Shown one piece after another: positions 19,067-26,743 of a stretch of 64,000 nt of DNA (positions within the stretch are counted from its first letter, which is position 1; every line of letters begins with the position of its first letter). The translations under genes and the position numbers were made by a program. The notes below the pieces were generated by a model, which did no database searches, was not told the DNA's origin, and was given only the letters and a program-made list of their open reading frames with translations. Origin of the DNA: Maribacter aestuarii (GTDB lineage Bacteria; Bacteroidota; Bacteroidia; Flavobacteriales; Flavobacteriaceae); NCBI RefSeq assembly GCF_027474845.2, contig NZ_CP107031.2, forward strand, positions 1,998,501 to 2,062,500, given 5' to 3'.

Positions 19067-19510
19067 ATGATAATTCCCTACGATGACACTTATTTTATGA
19101 AGAAAGCCCTTCAAGAAGCGGAGTACGCCTTTGAAAATGATGAGATTCCGGTGGGTGCTGTAGTCGTGGTAAAGGATAGGATTATTGCCAGGGCACACAA
19201 CCTAACCGAAAAATTGAATGATGTTACCGCCCATGCGGAGATGCAGGCCATTACCGCAGCAGCAAATTTTCTTGGGGGCAAATATTTAAAGGATTGCACG
19301 TTGTACGTTACGTTAGAACCTTGTCAGATGTGCGCAGGGGCCCTTTATTGGAGTCAGATCGGGAAAATCATATTTGGTGCTAGCGATCCGCAGCGCGGTT
19401 GTATCGCTATGAAAACAACGCTACATCCAAAAACAACAATAATAGGAGGGCTACTAGATCAGGAAGCTTCTGAATTATTACTTCGTTTTTTTGAAAAAAG
19501 ACGGAAGTAA
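19067..19510 (+). CDS. tadA: Nucleoside deaminase, TadA-like
   Basis: 147 residues from the ATG at 19067; a GTG start 27 bases upstream is possible but adds an unusual leader. Zinc ligands and the catalytic Glu are clear: HAE at 56-58 and PCQMC with Cys86 and Cys89. DPQRGC and the C-terminal LLRFFEKRRK are typical of bacterial tRNA adenosine(34) deaminases, which make inosine in tRNA-Arg. A guanine or cytosine deaminase cannot be fully excluded by reading alone. Divergent from dxs. Confidence 0.85.
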   Translation: MIIPYDDTYFMKKALQEAEYAFENDEIPVGAVVVVKDRIIARAHNLTEKLNDVTAHAEMQAITAAANFLGGKYLKDCTLYVTLEPCQMCAGALYWSQIGKIIFGASDPQRGCIAMKTTLHPKTTIIGGLLDQEASELLLRFFEKRRK

Positions 19511-19839
19511 TGCTAGCCTTTAGTAATTCCCAAAATCCATTGATTCTTGAGCTATAATAACCTCTAAAGAGTTTATCTAATTTGGCTCCGTAACAGGTTA
19601 CTCAATAAAACTTTTAAAAAAGACCGGAAATGGGACTCTTAAGAAATTTCTTGTCAAAGTATTCCTATAAAATAGACAATTAAAGAAACTCTTACCGTCC
19701 CGCAGTAACTAGGAATAATTGTATTATTAATTGGATTATAAGAGTAACAATTTATGGGCAAAGACAAATCATCCCTGTAAAATAAAGTAGGGTTCTTTGC
19801 GTTCCAGTTGTTACAATAAGTCAGTAATCAAATCTTACA
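19511..19839. other. 329-base region without a recognised gene
   Basis: AT-rich sequence between tadA and a lipoprotein gene. I find no convincing open frame with a start, no tRNA-like cloverleaf and no strong hairpin with a T run. It may hold the lipoprotein promoter; a TTCTTTGCG near 19795 is only a partial match to the -7 consensus. Confidence 0.5.
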
Positions 19840-20289
19840 ATGAGTATGAAACTTACAAAGTTATTCTTTACGATTCTTACAGTTGCTATAGCCACAACCT
19901 TTGTTGGTTGTAGTAATGATGATGATAATACCATGGCTCAAATACGGGTAAATGGGGTGGTATTCGATAATGGCGACGATTTCAATGGTGACGTGGATGG
20001 CGACTTCACAGGAAACGGTGGAAGCGCCACTAGAACGTTCGTCTGGTTCAACAATTTGACTACCGCGGACTATAATGCCGACATTACCGCTACTGTCCAG
20101 GGCACTTTCAACATGGTTGTGTTGGATGCCGATGGCAATACCGTTTTGAACAGATCTTTGGACGGAGCGGTTGAGCCTGATTCCTTTTCTGGGGTAACCG
20201 ATGCAGGAACATCTGGGGTATGGTCGGTAACAATTACGGTTAACTCTTTCACTGGGGACGGAAGTTTTTCTTTGAGCGAGGGCAATTAA
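19840..20289 (+). CDS. Small Asp-rich lipoprotein
   Basis: 149 residues (or 147 from the second ATG at 19846). Lipoprotein signal ATTFVGCSNDDDN gives a lipidated Cys followed by acidic residues. The mature part is a beta-rich domain of about 125 residues with ARNA-like repeats absent and no catalytic motif; it contains NGDDFNGDVDGDFTGNG, an Asp/Gly/Asn-rich stretch that could bind calcium. Resembles uncharacterised flavobacterial lipoproteins. It stands alone and ends before a strong terminator. Function unknown. Confidence 0.75.
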   Translation: MSMKLTKLFFTILTVAIATTFVGCSNDDDNTMAQIRVNGVVFDNGDDFNGDVDGDFTGNGGSATRTFVWFNNLTTADYNADITATVQGTFNMVVLDADGNTVLNRSLDGAVEPDSFSGVTDAGTSGVWSVTITVNSFTGDGSFSLSEGN

Positions 20290-20313
20290 ATCCTTAAATT
20301 CATTTCTAAAGTA

Positions 20314-20339
20314 AAAGACCCTCTTAAGGGTCTTTTTTT
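20314..20339 (+). terminator. Intrinsic terminator of the Asp-rich lipoprotein gene
   Basis: Stem AAAGACCCT / AGGGTCTTT with a CTTA loop followed by seven Ts, starting 25 bases after the stop codon. Confidence 0.9.
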
Positions 20340-20463
20340 ATTATTAATTGTGAAACATCTTGAAGTGGCATCAAATAAACGACGTTTTTTGCAACCTATT
20401 TACTTCATTGACAGGCTAGAAATACTATATACTTTGCCGAAGACCTTAACTGATTATAATAAA

Positions 20464-20485
20464 AAACCACGCTGCAGCGTGGTTT
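20464..20485 (-). terminator. Intrinsic terminator of the cold-shock gene
   Basis: Perfect 22-base palindrome AAACCACGCTG/CAGCGTGGTTT; read on the minus strand it is followed by six Ts and lies 27 bases beyond the cold-shock stop codon. Confidence 0.9.
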
Positions 20486-20512
20486 AAAATTCTTCAAAAT
20501 ATAATACTTTGA

Positions 20513-20704
20513 TTACAGGACCTGTACCTGTCCTGCAACAGTTCCTTTTCTTCCTTCTTCTTCTACGTATTCTACTTTGTCTCCTTCTCGTATCTCAGTT
20601 CCGTTAAGAGCGGTCGCATGAACAAAAATGTCCTTCCCGGTGTCGTCGTTGGTAATAAAGCCATATCCCTTGGATTCATTAAAAAATTTAACTGTGCCAG
20701 TCAT
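20513..20704 (-). CDS. Cold-shock domain protein (CspA family)
   Basis: 63 residues, the full single cold-shock domain. RNP1 is KGYGFI (in ESKGYGFITND) and RNP2 is DIFVHATAL, with the N-terminal MTGTVKFFNESKG. These small beta-barrels bind single-stranded nucleic acid and melt RNA structure. The gene is monocistronic by its strong terminator. A 28-base inverted repeat in the leader (20711-20739) is noted separately. Whether it is cold-induced cannot be told from sequence. Confidence 0.95.
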   Translation of the reverse strand: MTGTVKFFNESKGYGFITNDDTGKDIFVHATALNGTEIREGDKVEYVEEEGRKGTVAGQVQVL

Positions 20705-20710
20705 TCAATT

Positions 20711-20739
20711 AAAGATTAGATGTTAATATCTCTAATTTA
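20711..20739 (-). promoter_or_regulatory. Leader inverted repeat of the cold-shock gene
   Basis: On the minus strand ATTAGA, ten bases, TCTAAT precedes the start codon by under ten bases. It could form a weak temperature-sensitive hairpin or be an operator. The stem is short and AT-rich, so confidence is low. Confidence 0.3.
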
Positions 20740-20789
20740 ATAAAAATTGCTTAATAGACCTAGTAATGAGGGAGTTAAATGGCTTCAAA

Positions 20790-21041
20790 TTATTCGAAAC
20801 CCTCTTTTTTAGGCGGTTTTCCTTGCATTTTACGAACGTTTTCATCCGTCAACATATAGTCCTTCATCTTCTTGCCTTTGCTCTCTTTGATCAAAAATAA
20901 AGGCATGGCAACAAGGAATAATAATAAGGTTCCTGAACCAATATATTTATTGGCCAAATCTTCCTGATTTTCATCCAGCGAGAAACCATAAATCATCAGG
21001 CCAAAGGATAGTAGGACCAAAAGTGTAATAAAATACTTCAT
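20790..21041 (-). CDS. Small two-helix membrane protein
   Basis: 83 residues with hydrophobic segments at about 2-19 and 34-52 and a charged tail ending PPKKEGFE. No family motif that I recognise. It lies between the ClC gene (stop 24 bases upstream) and the cold-shock gene, and probably is read from the ClC transcript. The first helix could also be a signal peptide. Function unknown. Confidence 0.65.
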   Translation of the reverse strand: MKYFITLLVLLSFGLMIYGFSLDENQEDLANKYIGSGTLLLFLVAMPLFLIKESKGKKMKDYMLTDENVRKMQGKPPKKEGFE

Positions 21042-21064
21042 ACCACAAATTTAGGAAATAGGTC

Positions 21065-22852
21065 TCAAGTTCCCGTAAAATTGATCAATTCCCTACGGTA
21101 GGCTGTCAGTAATTTCGATTTGGAGACAAAACCATAGTAGCTTCCTTTTTTCACTACGGGTAGGTTCCAAGCGCCACTCTTTTGAAATTTTTCCATAACC
21201 TTTTCCATACTATCCTGACCATAAAAAATGACATCTGGGGGCTGGTTCATGAAGGTGGCTACGGTTGTTGTGTCATATAAGGCAGTGTCGAACATGAACT
21301 CCCGAATATCGTCCAAAAGAACAATACCGACCAAAACGTTGGCCTCGTTAACTACGGGATAAAGATTTCTAGTGGATTTGGATACCGAATCATGTAGCAT
21401 TTCTCCTAAAAGCATATCAGGATGAACGACTTTGAAATCCTTTTCAATAACATCGTCAAGTTGCATAACCGTCAGCACGTTTTTATCCTTGTCATGTGTT
21501 AACAAGGCCCCTTTTTCGGCTAATTCACGGGTATAAATTGTATGGTCCAAGGTATTTTTGGTAATGAGGTAGGAGATGGCGGCAGTAATCATTAAAGGAA
21601 CAAAAAGTTCATATCCACCGGTTATTTCGGCAATCAAGAAGATAGCCGTCAATGGCGCATGAAGTACTCCGGCAATTAAACCAGCCATACCGATTAGTGT
21701 AAAATTACTTTCGGATACGGCAAACCCGAGGCCAGAATTATTTATGACCTTTGCTACAACATTACCCAAGGCACTGCCCATAACCATGGTGGGTATAAAA
21801 ATTCCACCGGCACCCCCGGCTGCGAACGTAGTGGTCATGGCCACTGCCTTGAAAATCGTAAGGCCGAAAAGCAATGCAATTACCACCCAGATGTTATCCA
21901 TATGCGTTTCAAAAGGAGTAGTTCCCAAGGCTTCGATATGATTTCCTTTGAGGAGGTTGTTTATAAAACCAAAACCTTCCCCGTATAACGGAGGGATAAA
22001 GTACAACATGATTCCTATGGCTATACCCCCAACTAGTAACCGGTATTTAGGACTTTTTAAAGGTTCAAATAACCGAAATATTCCAAAGTACATTTTAGTA
22101 AAGTAAATGGAGGCTATAGCCGTACCTACACCTAAAATAATGTAGAAAAAAGTATCGGCTATCTGAAAACTATCTGTTAGGGAAAAATAGAAGAGGACTT
22201 CGTTGCCAAGAAAAAAATAGGATGTAAGTACGCCAGATATGGAGGCTAATAGTAATGGGAGCATGGACAGCATCGTAAAATCCATGCTAAAGACTTCAAC
22301 TGCAAAAATAATAGCGGCTATGGGTGATTGAAAAATGGAGGCTATGGCACCAGCGGATGCACAAGCGATCAATAGGGAGCGGGTTTTTGCATTTATGTGT
22401 AAAAAACGCCCCAGGTTTGAGCTTATGGCAGAGCCTGAAGCTACTGCTGGCCCTAACAAGCCTACCGACCCTCCAAACCCTACAGTGAGGGGGGCTGTAA
22501 TCAAAGGCGTGAATATTTTTTTGAGGTCAATGAGACCCTTCTTTTTGGAAAGCGCAAACAATATGGATGAAATGGCATGCTCCAGTCTTTCCTTATGTAC
22601 AAATTTTACATATAGAAAAACCAAGGTAAGCCCTATGATGGGAAGGATAAAGTACAATTGGTTTCTAGAAACTATAATTCCACTTTCTAGGGAAGACTCG
22701 ATAAAATAGGTAAGGTTTTTAAGCGTAACCGCAGCTAGTCCAGCCAACAAGCCAACTACCACCGCCATGATATGGATAAAAGTCTTGTTGGAGATATTTT
22801 TATATCTCCACTTTATAAATTTGGTGAAGAGCTTTTGCTGTCGGGTTGGCAT
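21065..22852 (-). CDS. ClC-family chloride channel/transporter with C-terminal CBS pair
   Basis: 595 residues: about 430 of ClC membrane domain followed by two CBS domains (from about residue 450; LYPVVNEANVLVGIVLLDD and AWNLPVVKKGSYYGFVSKSKL). The selectivity block is GGSVGLLGPAVASG (128-140); where most ClC exchangers have GREGP or GxEAP, this protein has Leu-Leu at 132-133, so the gating glutamate is absent. The second block GGAGGIFIPTMVMGSALG is intact. Such a protein may conduct anions without proton coupling. CBS domains often bind adenine nucleotides. Divergence from exchangers is read directly; the functional effect is inference. Confidence 0.92.
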   Translation of the reverse strand: MPTRQQKLFTKFIKWRYKNISNKTFIHIMAVVVGLLAGLAAVTLKNLTYFIESSLESGIIVSRNQLYFILPIIGLTLVFLYVKFVHKERLEHAISSILFALSKKKGLIDLKKIFTPLITAPLTVGFGGSVGLLGPAVASGSAISSNLGRFLHINAKTRSLLIACASAGAIASIFQSPIAAIIFAVEVFSMDFTMLSMLPLLLASISGVLTSYFFLGNEVLFYFSLTDSFQIADTFFYIILGVGTAIASIYFTKMYFGIFRLFEPLKSPKYRLLVGGIAIGIMLYFIPPLYGEGFGFINNLLKGNHIEALGTTPFETHMDNIWVVIALLFGLTIFKAVAMTTTFAAGGAGGIFIPTMVMGSALGNVVAKVINNSGLGFAVSESNFTLIGMAGLIAGVLHAPLTAIFLIAEITGGYELFVPLMITAAISYLITKNTLDHTIYTRELAEKGALLTHDKDKNVLTVMQLDDVIEKDFKVVHPDMLLGEMLHDSVSKSTRNLYPVVNEANVLVGIVLLDDIREFMFDTALYDTTTVATFMNQPPDVIFYGQDSMEKVMEKFQKSGAWNLPVVKKGSYYGFVSKSKLLTAYRRELINFTGT

Positions 22853-22886
22853 TGGTGCTAAATAACTTAAAGATGAGTAAAGGTAT

Positions 22887-23714
22887 TTAATTCCCCTTTA
22901 CTATGGCATCCCTAAGTTCCTCTAAATCTTGCCTGTAAATCTGACGGAGTGTTTCTACGTAGGCACGATTATTATAAAATTCTTGTTCAAAGTCCAGAAT
23001 TGCTTCATCGACTAAGGCCAAAGCTTCTTCATATTTTTGTTGCTCCATGAATACTAGGGCTTTGTAATATTTAGCGTCCGCCGATTGTTTAAAGTAATGA
23101 ATAACCTTATCAAAATTTTCCAGCGCTTTTTCGCTGTTCCCAGATTCATGATAAGCGATTCCCCTGTAGAGAAATGCTTCTAGTTCTACCCAATCCTCAC
23201 CTGTATCCTCGGTTTCTTTCGTTATATGTTTGTCCCAATATGCAATGGAATTATCATAGTCCTTTAGTCCTAAATAGGCTATGCCACGCCAAAAATACAC
23301 ACTATGCCCTTGGGGATAATCTAAATGTGGAGTTAAGGTATCCGTTGCGTCAAAATCAGCTATAGCCTTTTTATAATCGCGGTAAAACCATAAATATAAA
23401 TAGCCTCTATATCCCTGCCATGTTTTTGGATCATGATAAACCGCTTTATCAAATTTTGGTTTCCATTCAAGGGGCATACCCCTTTTTAAATTAGCAACAG
23501 AATACTCCCTCAACGCCTCGGCATATGTTGAATCCAATTCTATGGCTTCTTCTAATAATTTCATGCTCTGGGGTGAGCCTTGAAGAAAATTATGCTCTTC
23601 CTTAAATTTAAGCTCAGCCAGCTCTCTGTTTAATTCACTTTTTTGCTCTATTTTCTTTTCATTACAAGAAAAGACCAATAAGGCACTAAGGAATAATTTC
23701 AACCACTTTTCCAT
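22887..23714 (-). CDS. Tetratricopeptide-repeat lipoprotein
   Basis: 275 residues from the ATG ending at 23714, which gives the lipoprotein signal LSALLVFSCNEKK. At least five TPR-like helix pairs follow, recognisable by Ala/Tyr spacing as in EAIELDSTYAEALREYSVANLKRG, YFWRGIAYLGLKDYDNSIAYW and LYRGIAYHESGNSEKALENFDKVI (each read in part). TPRs mediate protein contacts; no partner is known. The start overlaps the end of the upstream gene by 29 bases, so the two are translated from one message. Confidence 0.8.
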   Translation of the reverse strand: MEKWLKLFLSALLVFSCNEKKIEQKSELNRELAELKFKEEHNFLQGSPQSMKLLEEAIELDSTYAEALREYSVANLKRGMPLEWKPKFDKAVYHDPKTWQGYRGYLYLWFYRDYKKAIADFDATDTLTPHLDYPQGHSVYFWRGIAYLGLKDYDNSIAYWDKHITKETEDTGEDWVELEAFLYRGIAYHESGNSEKALENFDKVIHYFKQSADAKYYKALVFMEQQKYEEALALVDEAILDFEQEFYNNRAYVETLRQIYRQDLEELRDAIVKGN

Positions 23715-24210
23715 CCTCAATTTTATAGATTAAATACATATACATATCACGAGGTTCTTTCGCTTCCACTAAATTCCAATTTTCTTTTATAAAGGAAAGT
23801 TTATATAATTCCTGAACTAAATTTGAGTCCAGCTTAGTTGGGTTTAAATCAACGTCCAGCTCATTTGTTTCAATATCACCGATATTTCCATTACAATCAA
23901 TTAGAAATCGAAAATTTAAAAACCCGCTGTCATTGTATTTTTCTTTTGAAAAACTGGATTCTATCAATTTTCTGAAAGTGGGTTTCCCTCCTTTGTAAAT
24001 ATTTGAGGCAGAACTGTGGTAGAATCCTATAGGTAATTTATCACTACAGCGTTTAAAATTAGAAGAGGCATCGGGATTGGTCGGGTTCAAATAGCCTATA
24101 TGTCCTTCATGATTACTATTAAAAGGATTTTGATACTTAGAGAAAGACACACTGAGTGTAACGATACAAATCAATAAAACTAATAACGACGTTTGATACC
24201 ACTTTTTCAT
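23686..24210 (-). CDS. Secreted protein with TonB-C-like domain
   Basis: 174 residues from the ATG ending at 24210, with one N-terminal hydrophobic helix (signal or anchor). The C-terminal half has the pattern LNFRFLIDCNGNIGDIET ... LVQELYKLSFIKENWNLVEA, similar to the energy-transducer TonB C-terminal fold found in many small flavobacterial proteins. There is no proline-rich spacer and no ExbBD genes nearby, so it is unlikely to be a functioning TonB. Overlaps the TPR lipoprotein by 29 bases. Function unknown. Confidence 0.6.
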   Translation of the reverse strand: MKKWYQTSLLVLLICIVTLSVSFSKYQNPFNSNHEGHIGYLNPTNPDASSNFKRCSDKLPIGFYHSSASNIYKGGKPTFRKLIESSFSKEKYNDSGFLNFRFLIDCNGNIGDIETNELDVDLNPTKLDSNLVQELYKLSFIKENWNLVEAKEPRDMYMYLIYKIEDGKVVEIIP

Positions 24211-24318
24211 ACACAAGGAATAAGGCGTTCAATACGATTTATTTCAAATTCTCTTTTCGCTTGTCAAAAATGCTTACAAGGCATAGAGCCTCAATAATAT
24301 AACAAACAAATCTAACCT

Positions 24319-26067
24319 TTATAAATCCAACTTCAGATTCAGTTCCTTTAGCTGTTCCTCATCAATAGGGGCAGGAGCATCAATCATCACATCTCTACCA
24401 CTATTGTTTTTCGGGAAAGCTATAAAATCACGGATGGTTTCCTGCCCCCCAAGAATTGCGACCAAACGATCTAATCCAAAGGCGATTCCGCCATGTGGTG
24501 GTGCTCCATACTGAAAAGCATCCATTAAAAAGCCGAATTGTGCTTTTGCTTCTTCCGGAGTAAAACCTAAATGCTTGAACATGGTTGACTGCGTCTCTTT
24601 ATCGTGAATACGGATTGAGCCACCTCCAATTTCATTGCCGTTCAAAACCAAGTCATAGGCGTTAGCACGTACAGCACCTGGGTCTGAATCCAGTAATTCC
24701 AATTGTCCCGGTTTTGGAGATGTAAAAGGATGGTGCATGGCGTGGTAGTGACCCGTTTCTTCGTCCAGCTCCAACAATGGGAAATCCACGACCCATAAAG
24801 GAGCGAATTCATTGGCATTACGTAAGCCAAGCCTTGTGGCCAGTTCCATACGCAAAGCACTTAATTGTGCCCGTACTTTATTGGTTTCCCCAGAAAGCAC
24901 ACAAATTAGGTCGCCTGGCTTGGCGTTCGTGGCTTCCGCCCATTTGGCCAAATCCTCTTGGTCGTAAAATTTATCTACGGAAGATTTAAAACTACCATCC
25001 TCGTTGTACCTGCAATAAACCATGCCCAAAGCTCCTACTTGCGGACGCTTTACCCAATCCACTAGCGCATCAATTTCTTTTCTAGTATAGGTATTGGCTC
25101 CGGGAACTGCTATACCTACAACAAGCTCGGCCGAGTTAAAAACGTTGAAATCTTTATGCTGGGCCACGGCGTTGAGCTCTCCGAATTCCATTCCAAAACG
25201 GATGTCTGGCTTATCGTTACCATATTTTGCCATGGCTTTATCATAGGTCATTCTTGGAAAAGAAGCAACATCGATTCCCTTAATTTCCTTAAGCAAGTGC
25301 CTGGTCAGACCCTCAAAGGCATTCAGGATATCCTCCTGCTCCACAAAGGCCATTTCGCAGTCTATTTGGGTGAACTCAGGTTGTCTATCAGCTCTAAGGT
25401 CCTCGTCCCTAAAACATTTTACGATTTGAAAATATTTATCCATGCCGCCCACCATCAATAATTGTTTGAAGGTCTGCGGGGATTGGGGAAGGGCGTAGAA
25501 CTGCCCCTCGTTCATACGACTGGGTACTACAAAGTCCCGTGCACCCTCTGGGGTGGATTTAATAAGATAGGGTGTTTCTACCTCAATAAAACCTTGATCA
25601 GAAAGATATTTTCTAACCTCCATGGTTACTTTACTCCGGAAGATAAGGTTGTTTTTTACCGGATTTCTACGAATGTCCAAATAGCGGTACTTCATACGCA
25701 AATCTTCACCGCCATCCGTATCATTTTCAATGGTAAAAGGAGGTGTCTTGGATTCGTTCAAAATCTGTAGTTCCTCCACCAATACTTCTATATTCCCAGT
25801 AGGGATATTATCATTTTTTGAGGCTCTTTCAATGACCTTACCCTTTACTTGGATAACAAATTCGCGTCCCAGGTTTCTTGCTTGTTCCAAAAGAGGGGCA
25901 GCGGTTCTATCCGCATCAAACACAAGTTGCGTAATACCATACCGGTCACGCAAATCTACCCATACCACAAAACCTTTATCCCTAGTTTTTGCTACCCATC
26001 CAGACAAGGTTACAACCGTATTTATATGTGTTTCTCTCAATTCACCACAGGAATGGCTTCTATACAT
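24319..26067 (-). CDS. aspS: Aspartate--tRNA ligase
   Basis: 582 residues, a bacterial-type AspRS. N-terminal anticodon-binding OB fold ([30 protein letters not shown] region), class II motif 2 around [18 protein letters not shown], a bacterial GAD insertion domain in the middle, and motif 3 [15 protein letters not shown] near residue 535. The enzyme charges tRNA-Asp with aspartate. It is monocistronic; a -7 box lies 23-30 bases upstream. Whether it is discriminating or non-discriminating (also charging tRNA-Asn) cannot be decided without the context of asnS. Confidence 0.96.
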   Translation of the reverse strand: MYRSHSCGELRETHINTVVTLSGWVAKTRDKGFVVWVDLRDRYGITQLVFDADRTAAPLLEQARNLGREFVIQVKGKVIERASKNDNIPTGNIEVLVEELQILNESKTPPFTIENDTDGGEDLRMKYRYLDIRRNPVKNNLIFRSKVTMEVRKYLSDQGFIEVETPYLIKSTPEGARDFVVPSRMNEGQFYALPQSPQTFKQLLMVGGMDKYFQIVKCFRDEDLRADRQPEFTQIDCEMAFVEQEDILNAFEGLTRHLLKEIKGIDVASFPRMTYDKAMAKYGNDKPDIRFGMEFGELNAVAQHKDFNVFNSAELVVGIAVPGANTYTRKEIDALVDWVKRPQVGALGMVYCRYNEDGSFKSSVDKFYDQEDLAKWAEATNAKPGDLICVLSGETNKVRAQLSALRMELATRLGLRNANEFAPLWVVDFPLLELDEETGHYHAMHHPFTSPKPGQLELLDSDPGAVRANAYDLVLNGNEIGGGSIRIHDKETQSTMFKHLGFTPEEAKAQFGFLMDAFQYGAPPHGGIAFGLDRLVAILGGQETIRDFIAFPKNNSGRDVMIDAPAPIDEEQLKELNLKLDL

Positions 26068-26089
26068 GATAATTGCTTTAAATAATGGC

Positions 26090-26097
26090 CAAATTTA
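26090..26097 (-). promoter_or_regulatory. Candidate -7 box for aspS
   Basis: On the minus strand TAAATTTG fits TAnnTTTG and lies 22 bases before the aspS start. The -33 element is not obvious, so this is a weak call. Confidence 0.4.
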
Positions 26098-26250
26098 AGA
26101 AGTCTAATCCATTAAATATGTATAGAAGCTCGGTGTTTTGTAAGTAGAAGAGTGCTTTGGACAATGTTAAAGTTAATATCTTAAAGTTTTGATAATCAAA
26201 TATATAAAGATTTAATGTAAATTTAATGTAAATTAAATGTTAGGTAATAA

Positions 26251-26280
26251 TTGAATTATTGTAAAATAATCTTAACTTTG
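26251..26280 (+). promoter_or_regulatory. Consensus Bacteroidota promoter for the YwqK/MORN gene
   Basis: TTG at 26251-26253, 19 bases, then TAACTTTG at 26273-26280. Both boxes and the spacing fit the flavobacterial TTG-N17-23-TAnnTTTG rule. The start codon is 42 bases downstream, giving a leader of about 35 bases. The preceding 180 bases are very AT-rich with no gene. Confidence 0.75.
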
Positions 26281-26322
26281 TAACGTTAATGTAATGTAGT
26301 ACAAATTTTGAATTTATAGATT

Positions 26323-26673
26323 ATGAAAAAATTCCTATTTATAGCGTTATTCGCCCTTTCTTTTGGAGTTTATGCACAGGAGGTGGAACCGAAGTTTGAG
26401 AAAGAAGGTGATAAAGTGAAAGCTACTTATTTTCATGCTAATGGGGAGATATCTCAACAGGGATATTTTTTGAACGAAAAGCTAGAAGGGCAATGGAAGA
26501 TGTTCAACGAAGAAGGTGAAAAAATTGCCATGGGGAATTATACTAACGGTATGAAAACTGGGAAATGGTTATTTTGGGAAGGCGATATCGTTAAAGAAGT
26601 AGATTTCGATAATAATAGAATTGCTGCTGTCACAAATACTAAAAACAAGAAACCAGTAGTGGTGAACAAATAA
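26323..26673 (+). CDS. Secreted YwqK/MORN-like repeat protein
   Basis: 116 residues with a signal peptide (LFALSFGVYAQE). Three YwqK/MORN_2-type repeats follow: KATYFHANGEISQQGYF, KLEGQWKMFNEEGEKIAMG and GMKTGKWLFWEGDIVKEVD. Databases often call such proteins 'YwqK family antitoxin', but a secreted single-domain copy without a partner is not evidence for a toxin system. It has a consensus promoter and a strong terminator, so it is probably well expressed. Likely cell-surface or periplasmic; function unknown. Confidence 0.8.
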   Translation: MKKFLFIALFALSFGVYAQEVEPKFEKEGDKVKATYFHANGEISQQGYFLNEKLEGQWKMFNEEGEKIAMGNYTNGMKTGKWLFWEGDIVKEVDFDNNRIAAVTNTKNKKPVVVNK

Positions 26674-26691
26674 TAGTACGGACCTAAAATT

Positions 26692-26726
26692 AAAAAGCCC
26701 GAATCCTTAGAGGACTCGGGCTTTTT
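26692..26726. terminator. Bidirectional intrinsic terminator
   Basis: Stem AAAAAGCCCGA / TCGGGCTTTTT with a 13-base loop between the convergent MORN gene and the RND permease gene; A and T runs on both sides serve both strands. Confidence 0.92.
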
Positions 26727-26743
26727 AATATTCCAATTTTTAA

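Noticed and set aside
26323..26673. Antitoxin of a toxin-antitoxin system
   Set aside because: The label comes from the YwqK family name; the protein is secreted, has no toxin partner and is followed by a terminator.
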